Below are positions 31,620-44,300 of a DNA stretch of 64,000 bases, one piece after another. Source of the DNA: Manduca sexta (taxonomy: Eukaryota > Arthropoda > Insecta > Lepidoptera > Sphingidae). Numbering within the stretch: position 1 is the first letter of the stretch; every line of letters starts with the position of its first letter. The translations under genes were made by a program, and so were the position numbers. Location: contig NC_051128.1 of the NCBI RefSeq assembly GCF_014839805.1, positions 13,840,466 through 13,904,465 of the forward strand, written 5' to 3'. Under the pieces are notes generated by a model. The model was not told the origin of the DNA. It saw only the letters and a list, made by a program, of their open reading frames with translations, and did no database searches.

Positions 31620-33500
31620 GGATACATTGTCAGAACCTTTACTAAAAATATTTTAATTAAAGTCCATTATTATAATCTTTATGTCTTCATAAATATTTCT
31701 ACGTCTTACACTAATTACAAAGGCTTCATAATGTTCATCAATGAGAATAATTATTATAGCATACTTTATTGGTATATATATTAATTAATTACAAACATTT
31801 ATATAAGAATATTCATATACTTTAAGCATGGGTACATATTATCATAATTCAAAATATTTATGTCAAAAAACAGGGTCCGCCCGTTCAAGATCTAAGGCGC
31901 ACATCTCAACTTTTCGAAGTTATGTATTCCTTGTCAATTATAATCGTTCGATTTAACGGTGAAAGGAAACAGCTTGAGGAAACCTATATATCTATCAAAG
32001 ATTTAGATAAGAATAGCGAAGGTTTATGAAATCTGTCAATTTGCTGTAGACCAGCGCGGCCAAATATCAGAAAAACATTATTACTTAAAACCATAAAAAG
32101 TTGCGGACCACAAGGGGTGCTCTATCTCTGGACCTCCGCTTGACATTGTCTTTGGGACACCAGTATAATATTAACTAATATAATAAATATAAAAATAAAA
32201 ATAAAATAAAATAAAATTAATATATTATCATATGTGTTATTGTTCAAAACAGAACTGCAATAATGATGTGAACCATACAATTGTGTTTATTACATTGTTA
32301 TTTCAATAATGTGTATGGAATTGATAAATAAATCACAGTTAATCCGCGTACTTGGTACCTATATACATTGTATTGTCAATAAATACGTTACTTTTTAGGT
32401 GTGATTTTACTGGCAGTTGTCACAGAGATCATCCAGAAGGATCTATCCAAAAACGGCTTTTAATTTAATAAACATTTGAACATATTTTTAATGAACGATC
32501 TTATTGATATTAATCGTATAATTTTAAAGTCACTTTTTGCAATATTTATAATTTTATTTTACTTAAAAATTACACATAAAATGAACGCTTTCGAAATATA
32601 AATGTTGGCTACATTGGAACACATTCCTAAAACAAGAAAAATTTACAAATAGTTTATTTCTCTCTAAGAATGACCGCGGACGACAATTTTAGTTTTTTTT
32701 TTTAATTTCCTTCTTATATTTGTGAATGACAATAGCCAATAGAAGTTACTTTTTGAGTTACTCTGCCAAGACAATTCTTTCTTAGTTTTTTTTTATAAGT
32801 AGGGAGGGGTCTACATTTTTTTTATTGATTCCAAGCTCCAAATTTCTGCTACGATATTATCCAAAAAGTTAGGGGTTGGTTAGAATTTGTTCGAAATAAA
32901 AAACCAGCGCCCATACACTACGTGCATACGTACATGCGCACATACGCCCAGACGTTTTCTTTGCGAAAGTATAGTAAAATTAAGTAATTGACTGAATACA
33001 ATTAACCGCTTAGTTTTATTTCAAAAGTACCTACTCATTTAATTTTCCGTGTAATATTATTGTTGTATGATTAATCATTTTCTAATTAAGTCCATTTGAA
33101 ACATGAGCGTTGAGTAGATTACCTAAACCACAAACAGTCATATTGCTCCATTACTGCGCACACAAACGAGGTAGATTAACATTTTTTTTTTAATAAACAA
33201 ATTATAAATACAAATTAAGCACATTACACAAAAGGAAATAAGGTATGTATTTTTGTGAAAATATTTTGGATACTTATCCCAAACCCTAAATAACAGCTCA
33301 CGGATACTAAATAGCGGTAAATGTCTGACCTTAATTTAAAACCTTCTACTTTTACAGTACCCTATTAGTATTATGAAAGGAAAAAACTAAATATAAAAAA
33401 AATTAAAAATAAATGCAAAAAAAATATATTCATTCTTTTATCTGTAATTATTATGACTCATTAAACTCGCGTCGTACATCGCATCGTGGCTTATATCATG
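31620..33500. other. Intergenic, B to C, AT-rich
   Basis: Includes an ATAAAATAAAA simple repeat at 32185-32220. No coding evidence. Confidence 0.45.
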
Positions 33501-33504
33501 TTCG

Positions 33505-33790
33505 CCTCTCAGTTCGCCATAATCGTTGCTGTCTCATCAGCTCCCAATGACCGTCATGAGCGGAGGTTCGTACCTCGTTAGTGGGTTGCCCTCAGCATGG
33601 TCGCTTAATTTTCAAGGGTTGCGAGCGCCTAAAGCGATCAACCAAAAGTCCCATGTGTTTATATAAGCCGGTCTTTACCAGGCTAACAAACGTAGAGAAA
33701 TAAAAAAAGCGCTGTTCGCGTGATTCTGATTTCTGTTATACTTTAGCGGTCATTCGTCTTTGAGTCAGCGAACATAAAAGATATCGAAAT
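33505..33790 (+). repeat. Interspersed repeat pair, copy 2
   Basis: Matches 8698-8935 in the same orientation. Confidence 0.6.
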
Positions 33791-33799
33791 ATTAGCAGC

Positions 33800-35220
33800 A
33801 TAAACCCTTTTTGTAATGAGTTTATTTTATGTGAATAATATACAACAGACAATTGCAAGAAATAAAAGACATTTGCTACGATATTTTATTCCATGAATCA
33901 TTGATTTGTAGGCTATTTAGGGCCAATTATGTTTCCGGCCTCCTATTTGAAACCATTGAAGGGACTATACAATCTCTTCATGAGACTAAACCACCATTGA
34001 CAAACATTAACAAAGAATAATAATACTTCGTGTTTTTTATAGTGAATATATTATATTCAATAGTGAAACGACCATCTCTTTACTCCAATGTAAACAATAT
34101 AGAATGTTAGGCCAAATAACATAATATATCGATCAACCCTTCTTAATAAACCAAATCGATTTTTATAAGAAATTGATTCGGAAACGCGTTGGGTTTATTT
34201 CCAGTATAAACGTGCCTAAAAAACCGAGTCGAAACGCGTTGTTTACACTCTCGTCTCGTGGTTCGCCTGGCGATTCGTCTCGTTGTTCGCATGACAATGT
34301 AAATGAGCTAATAGATTATAATAATTGTTTCTATTATGTTTTTTCCTTGAATATGTTATATGTGCTTTTTAATACAAATTGGCCGCAATACTGATTATTT
34401 ATAAAATATGTGATGTTTAGAATTGTGTACCTTTTCTTAAATCACGTTACGTGGTACACCTTTTGGAATAGGTAAGGATCCTGTTATTGTTCTGAGGTAA
34501 GGATAACGTGATATTAATTTACCCGTCGAAAATATATATGGTTTTGGTCACACTCGAGAACATTCGATACATCCGCACCGAAAACAACAAAGGTCCACAA
34601 ATATCCGTTATTGATAAAAAATACTACTAACATTTTTAATCTATAATTTTTTTATATATATTTTGAAATATAAAACATGTTTTAAACCTTATTTTTCCTT
34701 CTTAGAGATGAATCTACATTCATATACCACACAGAAAATCGAACGCTGCGCAGTCAGCTGCAATTTTAATGGCAGGAAGCTATTTGTTATATATAACCGA
34801 TCGAGAAATATCTATGGGAACAGCCTAGCATAGGTAGTCTAGATCATTTCAGTCAATCAATCTTATCACAATTAACATAGAATCTGATTTCCCATACGTG
34901 GGCCAATATCAGTTCCTGAGAGGCAGTTCTTACGAAATTGTCTTTTATATATTATGTCATAAATTAATTAGAACACATGAACTTCGTGTAAAAACCAAAC
35001 ATACTGGAAACGGACAGGTCACATACGACCTGCTTGTGTCCACATAAGGAAACTGGTTTATATGAAATCGACAATGCCTACGTAAAGTATCGAATCTGCC
35101 AAATGCTTTTTTCAATACGTAGGGACCGTCGAAATAGCCGCCATTTTATCGCAACGTCAATGTCAAATCGGTTTTCAATCGATGCATACGTAATGCTGGT
35201 TCCTAGGTCTATAGGCTAGT
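33800..35220. other. Intergenic, with an unidentified GC-richer patch
   Basis: At 34175-34320 short repeats GAAACGCGTTG and TCTCGT...GTTCGC occur in an otherwise AT-rich stretch, with a plus-strand Ser-rich frame. No splice or family support was found. Confidence 0.3.
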
Positions 35221-35222
35221 GC

Positions 35223-35334
35223 TCACTTGCTCTTCATCGAACCCATGGGCACCTCGTCGCGGCTCGTGAACGTGCGTGATGAGGAGATAGTCGTTTGTGT
35301 CCTCGACATCGGATCGCCGCGGAGTTGCTTGTAT
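35223..35334 (-). CDS. Gene C exon 8b or orphan mth-like tail exon
   Basis: 112 nt. The acceptor is CATTTCTGACGCAG|ATACAA, followed by one base completing an Arg codon, 36 codons and TGA. It encodes YKQLRGDPMSRTQTTISSS then RTFTSRDEVPMGSMKSK. Third positions are strongly G/C, unlike the AT-rich surroundings, which supports real coding use. It lies 4.5 kb beyond exon 7 of gene C and upstream of gene B, so it is either a distal alternative last exon of C or the remnant tail of a lost tandem copy. The plus-strand frame over the same bases is judged a shadow. Confidence 0.55.
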
Positions 35335-38300
35335 CTGCGTCAGAAATGTAACATTTATGGAAAATTTACTTTATGGACTGGAGATGATTTGTTAGCTGGC
35401 CATAAAGCGCCTTTAAGCTCTTGGTAATAAGACTTACAAAGGCAAAAATACTTTTTATATACGTAACTGTAACTCATGAATTAAAAACAGTAACATTATA
35501 TTTACATTTAGTGGCTAATCATAAACTGAGACGGTTGTTTTTAAAATAATTTGATAACGTAAACCACAAACACTGCTAAACAACAGATATAATTGCTATC
35601 AAACTATATTTAGACTTAAGTTATTAATAAAATTAATATATATTTTATATATTAACTACTAGCTCGTGATCATGGCTTTTACTCGCTTGAAAGGCGTTGG
35701 ATGGAGAAGAGTACCACCAAGTACTTTTAAGGGATAAAATGGATATGATTACAAGACGACACTTGAGTGACAAAATATAAATAGAAAAATTAAGGTTACT
35801 TTTATCCCAGAAAATAGACAGACTTTTACTAGAATGATACTAATAACCGAGCGAAACTGCATGCGGAAGCTTATAAAATTCACAAGCCAAAATCTGCGCA
35901 GGCTTTACTTGTAATTGTAATACGAGGTAGAGGGACAATGAATAACATTTCTTCAGAATTCCTCACAACTAAAATCACTCTTTCTTTATCCAATTGTTGA
36001 TTTTGGCCGTAGATTCGTATATTTAATACAAGTAGATAAAGCGAGCGTTGTTTTACCTGATGAGTAAACTACATCTTATAAATAAAGGTTGCGAGGAGGC
36101 GCACACGGGCGATAAAATAATTGACGTGTCCAAAAAGTATCTTGGTGAATGTGGGTAAAAAAACCACTGCGGTGATACTGTAGCATGTGCGCGCACTCTT
36201 GAATATTAGTATAAATAATAGCACCCTTAGAACTAACGTGACCTAAATAAAAAAAGACGATTTGTGAGAAACGTATAAAAAAGATCTGAAATCAATGTAG
36301 AATAAAATGAATTGGGCGGTCGTTGAAAGTGAAAATCTCTATTTCTATTCTAAAATTTTGTTCGTTTTCTCGTCAAAGGGTGAGCATGCTTTAGAAGGTA
36401 GTTATTTACAAAATCAGAAAATATATAAATTTGAGTTAGATCACTTTAGTTCTAAGCGTGCAAATTATCAGTTATTTTATAATTTTACCGCCAGTGCCCG
36501 CCTAGTTTTTAAACCAACTTCAAAGGCGCAAGGAAGCTAAGCTAAATAACAAATAAAATAGTCATCGACTCAAAAACACATATTTTTGGTGCACTTTATG
36601 CACACAAATACACAAATTGGAAATTATATACTTTCCAATTTGATTTGATTTTCATATTATATCATAACCGCGATAAAGTCCGAAAAATAGTTTTATTACA
36701 ATGTCTATCATTCGCGTAAACATAATAAATCAATATTATATTACTTGTGTGTAAATTTTTTTTTGGATTTTACTAGTTTTTGAGATGGTTTTATATTTGA
36801 ACTACGTGTTTTGCGAATAGCGAATTAGTATAAATAGCGTTTACGTTTTGGATATTAATAATATAAATGAACGAACACGTGAACCCTAGATAATGGTATA
36901 AGGATTTTGAACATTTGGATATTATAGTGACCTAAATACCTAATTATGTAGTCCATTATAACACTAATATTGCAGCACACGAAACACACATGACAAATTT
37001 AATAAGCGTATTTAATGTAATTCATGTCGGGCAAATTTAGATTTGGCACGACCAAGCAATATTTTAAAGAAATATTTTATAATAATGTTCTTGTTATAAC
37101 ACGAACATGAGAAATCTATAATAAAGTAACAAATTACTATTAGTAAGCTCCGACAAACATACAATACACGAAGCAAAGCGAGAATCAAGATGTGTTACAA
37201 ATAGTTATTAATATGCGTGGCGTAATGGAAGAATTATTAGAAGTAAACAGGTAAGGAAAACAAATTGTAACATGTATCTTTATCGAGGTGGAGCTTAAAC
37301 TGATTATAAATATGAAATAACGTTTTTCAAAAACTATATCAATTTAGTGGCATCGGTCCAACCCTTTAAGTTCTATAAAAACTGTCGTACACATCCACGT
37401 GTTATTATATTTTTTCATCATAACCATCATCAGCCGCAGGATGTCTACTGCTGAACATTGGCCTCCCCTAAAGATTTCCAGATCGACTTATTGGAAGCGG
37501 CCCGCATCCAGCAATCTCCTGCGACTTTTATAAGGTCATCTACCTCGTGGGTGGACGTCCGACGCTGCGCTTGCCAGTGCGTGGCCTCTACTCCTGAACC
37601 TTCGTGCCCGATCGGCCATTAGGCCTGCGAGCTACGTGCCCTACCCACTGTCACTTCAGCTTGCTAATCCGATGGGTTATGTCGGTGACTTTCGTTCTTT
37701 CGCGGAGATCTGCGGAATACCAAGTATAGTTCTCTCCATAGCTCGCTGAGCGACTGTGAGTTTTCTCATACGGCCCGTAGTTAGAGGCAACGTCTCAGTA
37801 TATTTTTTCATTTATTACCCATTAACGAGAGAATCAAGTATTCACGTAGACCTTGGGGTTAGTGCTTGACAACGCTTATTCACAGCAAGTCGCACCACTA
37901 TTGTACGATAAAGTATTGTTTACTATGTGAATGCAAGCAATCTAAAATGATTCTCAGAGTCCCTTGATCACATTGGATCTTTTAGATTTTGGAATCTAAG
38001 TCATCGCCAAGTAAGTATGTTTTGGTACATTCGATCTTATAGCATTCATAATAATTGTTTTGTCAACACTCAGCTCTAGTGTTATATGAACTCCTATAGG
38101 TACTCCCACAATCCTGTGTTGACTACCTGTCCGATACGAAAATACATTTATTTTGTTTCTAACACTCACTGTTTTGTGACATGATCAAGATTGTGATATG
38201 ATCTTTTTCTCGTTATAGCGAAAATAGCTTATGTATCGCAGCCAAAAAAGGAAGGATTACATATTTTTTATTCTTAGTTATTTTGAATTGCATTGGTTTA

Positions 38301-41300
38301 GTGTAAAGTTCGAATAATTCAAGGACACACAGCAATTGAATTGTATCTTTCTTTTGGATAACCAAATTTTCTGTGGATCTTTCTATGTTTATTAATACCC
38401 ATATAAATTCTTTTAATGTAAAATCTTCCTCATATTAATTTCTTCTCGAAATGGCTTCATATTTGTGATATTTTTTTTTAATGAATTCTCCAAGCAGGAC
38501 TTACATAAGACATCAAAGCCATCAAATTTGAATGAAAGCTTTCCACACAATTAGGTAAGTGGAATACCACTCACAAAACACATTTGTTGTTACAATACAA
38601 ATTGAGCATTAAATATTAGTCTGAAGCTGTTCTCTTTAGACTCTGGACATGCACAAAACACACGACAATCGCAACGAACACAAAACATACTCATCTAGAA
38701 TTCCTGGACATTAGTTGCTTTGTTATTAACACACAAAACTGTTTTAAAGATTCACATACTCTTTGGAATCCTGTCCTGTTCGTTGTAGATATGGTAGAGA
38801 CATCCTTCGCAGACTGCTTACTTTCAAAACTCAGTCTAAAATATGTAAATAAATATCAATGTTTGATAATTTTAATTTTACCTTTACCGCAACCAACTAG
38901 ATGGCAGTCTACTCTATATCCTTGTCCTGAGAGATAGGTTATGGTGCTTTTGAAAAAAAAGTGCAAATCAAAAATACCGCTGCTAGCAAATGAAAAACAA
39001 CGCCAATTAATAAAAAGAAACCCAAAGGACCACACCATCGCAGAGAAAAAATCTTCTTTTATTTCCACACATATTAAAAGTGCTATTAGATTATAGCTTA
39101 ACAAGTTCGTTAGCATTACTTAGTACATTAGTTACCGTTAGTACCTAGTTGAATGTTCTACTTCTAAGTTTTAACGTGCTAATGCCACTGCAAAAGTGTT
39201 CGTGTACCTTTCTTTCTTCTTCTTTTCTTTAAGACCATTCTTCATTATATCTCTGTCTTCGTCATTGTATAACTCAATCAGTATCTTCCTTTATCCTTTA
39301 GTTTTAACATTAATTTTGAAAAATATATTATGTTTCCTAATTCTTTTTAGCCATATAACCATTTAATATACTCAATTCAACTACAAGCCAATTAAATGAA
39401 CGATTAAAATGCATCTCGCGATCTAATTATATTTGGCAGGTTTAGCGTTGGTTATTATTACGTAGCCTCTTACAGCTGCGTACTACTTTTAATGCTATTA
39501 GTATCAATTCCTACTGTAGTTCTTATTGTATCTGATCTGGAGGTTTGATTAAACGTTCTTTGCCCATTTCTCTTCGTATTTCCGAATCTCTTCATTTCCT
39601 CATCATTTGTCGACCGATGATAAGTTTCTTTAATCCTGAGTATGGAATTAACAGTAAGGTATTTTGGAACCAAACTATCTTCATAATGATCAGATCTACT
39701 TAAAATTAAACATAAGAATAGTTCTAATACATAATCATTTTATAAATGCATTTAGCCTCGGTTGTAAACATTATATCTTAAAAATATTGAAACCTTTCTC
39801 GGAATAAACTTAGAACTACGTTTTTATTGCACCAACCAACCTCTTCTTGATGAGTCTGAAGATCTTCCGTTTGCAGACGAAGATGATGAAAATGATGACG
39901 CCAATGAGGACGTTGTACGCGTCGGTGAACCTCCAGAATTCATTAGCGTCGGGGTATATCGCGCTTAAAACTTCTAGTATCCAGTTGATTCCCATCACGG
40001 CGAAGAGTTTGACATATAGTAGAAATCTGTAACAAATTTGTTTGGAATCAGAGAAATGATTTTCGTATTCCAAAGTGAGATTTACGTTGATAAGGAACAT
40101 GAATAAATAATACATAACCGTGAATGTGTCTATATTAGAAAGTCGATTAAATAGTATTTAATAATTTACATGATTATACAAATTCTAAACTTAAGAAAAA
40201 TTACTTAAAATTATGCTTTGGTCGTTACCCTTTGGTATAGTGGCTATGAATAAGGACTGTGAAACAAGATTTTTTGGTTCTAGGACTCTGTTTGATACCT
40301 AGGTTGGCAACAAATCGTGTGGGTTTTTCAATTACGTTTTGCTCCGATTTGGAATTAGATCCCCATGCGGATGAGGTCCTTGCCTCATATCAACACAATA
40401 TGAGGTACTTAGGTAAAAATGAAACCAAATAATTTCATTTTTTACATCAGTTGAAGAGTAGCCTGGTGAAATTCTTCAAATGCCCCATACATTGATCTCT
40501 CTGACTTAAAATTTATTTAATTAACTAGGTATTGCTACTCGCGGTTTTGACTGCATTAAAAGTCGGTGGAATATGCGTCAATGATTTAAAGACTTTCTGA
40601 TCACAAAATTCCTTAATCACTGTACCGTTTCATAGCGCCATCTGAACGACAACAGCGTCATCTATTTAATTCTGATTATATAACAATTTTTTTTTTCCTA
40701 CGGGAGCAAATTACCGAGACAAAAAGTAGGTAATGTGTTAATTTGGGATGTGGTGTATATGAGACGAATTTCGTCCCAATTCGTTGACGTTTTTGAATTT
40801 ATTTTTAACAAACATCCAAGCATTTCCGCAAACTAACTTTTATATTAGTGAAAAAATAGTAAGATATGAAGTATAAAGTAAATTAAGATTACCGTTGTTT
40901 ATCATTCCTGTGTTGGTCGTGCATGGAGCTCTCCTTTGACTTCAGCACTGAGGTCTGACGTTTGATTTGCGTTATCTTAACTGCAGTCAACACGAAGAAG
41001 ATCAAGTTGGCCACGCATAGCACAACTATCGGCCCGTACAGGTATATCAGCTTGCTGGTGCCTGAAAAAATAATCGGCTTATATAATTTCTTTAGTTGCA
41101 TCAATCAGGCAAGGGAAAATAAGTAATTAAAATAGTGTTTTTATATATTTTTTATAACACTCTTGTTATGATTTTTTAATCTTATTGGAAATAACAGAGA
41201 AATGCAAAGCAGATAGATATTTGATACTATTTAGTTTTGTTTTTCAATTTGAAAGGTACAGCTTGCAGAATAATGTTTTAGTATTAGTGTCTTATTAATA

Positions 41301-44300
41301 ATGAGATAAAAAACTGATTGAATCAATCTGAAGATCAAGTAGACCGTTTTTGATATTTGATTCGTACCAGCTTTCACATTGTGAAAAACAAAAGGCAGAT
41401 TGTGAAAGAAAAAGGATTTTTTGACAAACGGTAAAGTAAATTTATCATAATTTTTAGCGTAAGCTTAAGCCCATTTCGTCGATGGTGCAGAATTTGTGGC
41501 ATGGTTTTGAAATTAATATTTAGCTTCCACACTTAGTAGGAATGACATTATTCTAATTCTTTGTATGTACATACTATCTTTATCTTTTAAATATTCAACA
41601 ACATTTCACATATTATCATTAACCATTACAGTTTTAAACCACATTTTCTGTTTTTGATTTAAATAATAAAATATTTTTTACCGTATATAAAGCAGCCTTG
41701 TTGTCTGATCATCGGCAGTAGTGGATGTGACGGCAGCCCAGAGAACTCCAGTGCAGCCAACAGGATCGTCAGCGCAGTGGGAATGCTAAATGCGTACGCG
41801 CTGTATGCCAGAAAGCGAGCTCGGATTGATAGCTTCTCTAACGACATCCCTCGTTTGCCACTGGAATTAACAATATTAAAAATAAATATTAAAATCAGGT
41901 AAACATTGCTGTAGGAATCATTTTCTGCACATGTTAAAACTTAAATCTCCTCATGACTATTAATTACCTACACTATTTACGAAGTCCTTCAAACCGTAAC
42001 ACAACAGTGCACATCGTTGCTTACCGACATAAATAAATAATTGCAATTGTACCTACGCAGACGACTCATAGGCGCGCGGAGTATAATAAAAAAAAATCGG
42101 TGTCAAAAGTTACTTTCGAACGCTGACGCACAGTTGAAGGTTGCAAAATTGTATACCTAGGTAAAATACGTTTCCTAGTAACATGACTCGACCTCTAATA
42201 ACTTCGAAATTTTCATAATAATTATGAGTAATTTAAGGGCCGTAATAAATAATATTTTTTCTGCAACCTTCGTGTTAAATGACTGGTCATTCTTTGCCTT
42301 CTATGAATTATACCATTAACAATAGCAGCGGTTAAGTTGCCGCAGTGACGTTGTCAAATCGTTTCAACAACCTAACAATTTATGTAATTAGTAATTCTCT
42401 TATATTGAAATAGTATGAAAGCTGAATTTTGGCGGCTTGTAGTCATAAAAGACATAATATAGGGCTTGTGTCATAGTTTAAAGTAAATTTTATTTGAGTT
42501 ATTGCATTAACAGCTACAGTTTTACTTATAAACTTGTTTTATCGTTAAGAGGTGGTTAAGAATTGCTTAAATAGCTGTCAAATACATCACCGATTTCCTA
42601 GTTTAAACCTAATTAAGAGGCAAGATGGCGGGTTTTGACTTACAGCGAATTTACTGATCGAGTAAATTTGTGTTTTAACTAAGCATAGCTTTATTTGGGA
42701 GTACCGAGAGTGACTTTTATATTTGTACGCTAAACTAAACGTGAACTCTTAGAGATTTTATGAGCCTTTGTATTTATTATATCTCGCAAGTATCCACGAG
42801 TTCCAAGCTAATTATAAATTAATTTACACTCGCCGCTGCTGATTTCCAGACTGCGAGTAATTATATCTCACTTTCGTGTAAAGCGATTGCGAACAAAAGC
42901 ACAGAGCTGCCCAGGTTAACAATAAAATATTTAGGCCAAGCAAACCAGTTCTCTTGAAATTATTATGATGCAACAGATTATATCAAAAATGCGTTTCAGA
43001 TGAAGGTATGACATAATGTTTAACACTAATTGACATGTTCATAATGTTTTTGGAATCCGGTATATTCGATTTGGTTTGTAGGTTTTGGGGTCAAAAGTAA
43101 TTATTTTTGGTTTTATTTTTTAAACGTGCCCGGTAAAGTGAACCTACTGCACCTGATTGTAAGTGGATCGGGGTCCAGCATGTCGACTCACGAGAGATGG
43201 TTACCTCTCGACAGTTGACACAATTATGCCGGCCTTTTGGAACAAGATATACACAGACTTATCACGGAACGCGATGCTCTTACGTGGGCCACTATGGCGG
43301 GTTTTTACACCTAGTGTATGGTGGTTGCTATCCGGGCGGGTATGAAATATATCTTACCATCAACAAAATCTTGACATTAACGAAACGTCTCTTTTATGTT
43401 TTAAATTAGGACTCCAGGTGTTATATTAAGGTAGGTCATACACTAGGTAGTGAATACACTAAATAGTAACTACATTGTTTACAACTAGTCTATTTGATAT
43501 ATAATTTTCGAAAAGAAGAAAGAGGTCTCTTTTCTTCAGGTTCTTTTCCCTCTTCATTATGTTTGCAACAAGTCACAGATTTTTTAAGCGTGTAGCAATT
43601 TACGCAAACGAATTCTAAAGGGCGAGTTCACTTGTAACTGTTTTAAATACTTCAATGACCAAATCAATATAAGTAGTAACTGCGAAGCCGACCAAGCGAA
43701 ATGACCTTGCATTTTTTTCCTGTTTTTACAGTCTCAAGGCACCAAAGTCGTCCCCGGTGATTATTGTCATGATCATTACATTAACGTTTTTGTTTAAATC
43801 ATTATTGTAATTAGCAAGGTGAACTTTATTATTATTGCTCTTGAGGGTAAACATGACAATTACTTTCACCATCCGGCTTTCAAGAAATAGCTATTGGAAC
43901 TGATGTGTAATGGAAGGCCGTATAGAATATAATATGTTCATAGACCTGTTAATACGGAAACTTCATTTATACACCGTGATTTTATAGTCGTATTGGAATA
44001 AAAAAAATTAAATTCTGTATCAGTAATAGAGTTTAGAAAACTATCAATGTAATAAAATAAAAAAAAAATAAAAATATAATCATTAAAATTAATGTTTACG
44101 AATAATAAATGAGAACTCGTGGTAATGCAACTAAATCTCACGTACTACTACGATCACTACGATCGGTGCCATTCATAACTATGAATAATTGTCGTGACGT
44201 TACTATCATTATCAAACTCGAACGACTAAAGAATAATATTATCAAAAACTGTTTGTTTTTTAATTATCAACAGTACAATTAATTCACTAATTTATTTGGT

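Noticed and set aside
35227..35427. Plus-strand 66-codon frame
   Set aside because: It begins at a non-ATG codon and lies opposite the GC3-rich minus-strand tail exon, which has an acceptor and a stop in the right phase.
36307..36540. 77-codon plus-strand frame starting with ATG
   Set aside because: No motif, no splice context and AT-rich composition. Kept only as an unexplained frame.
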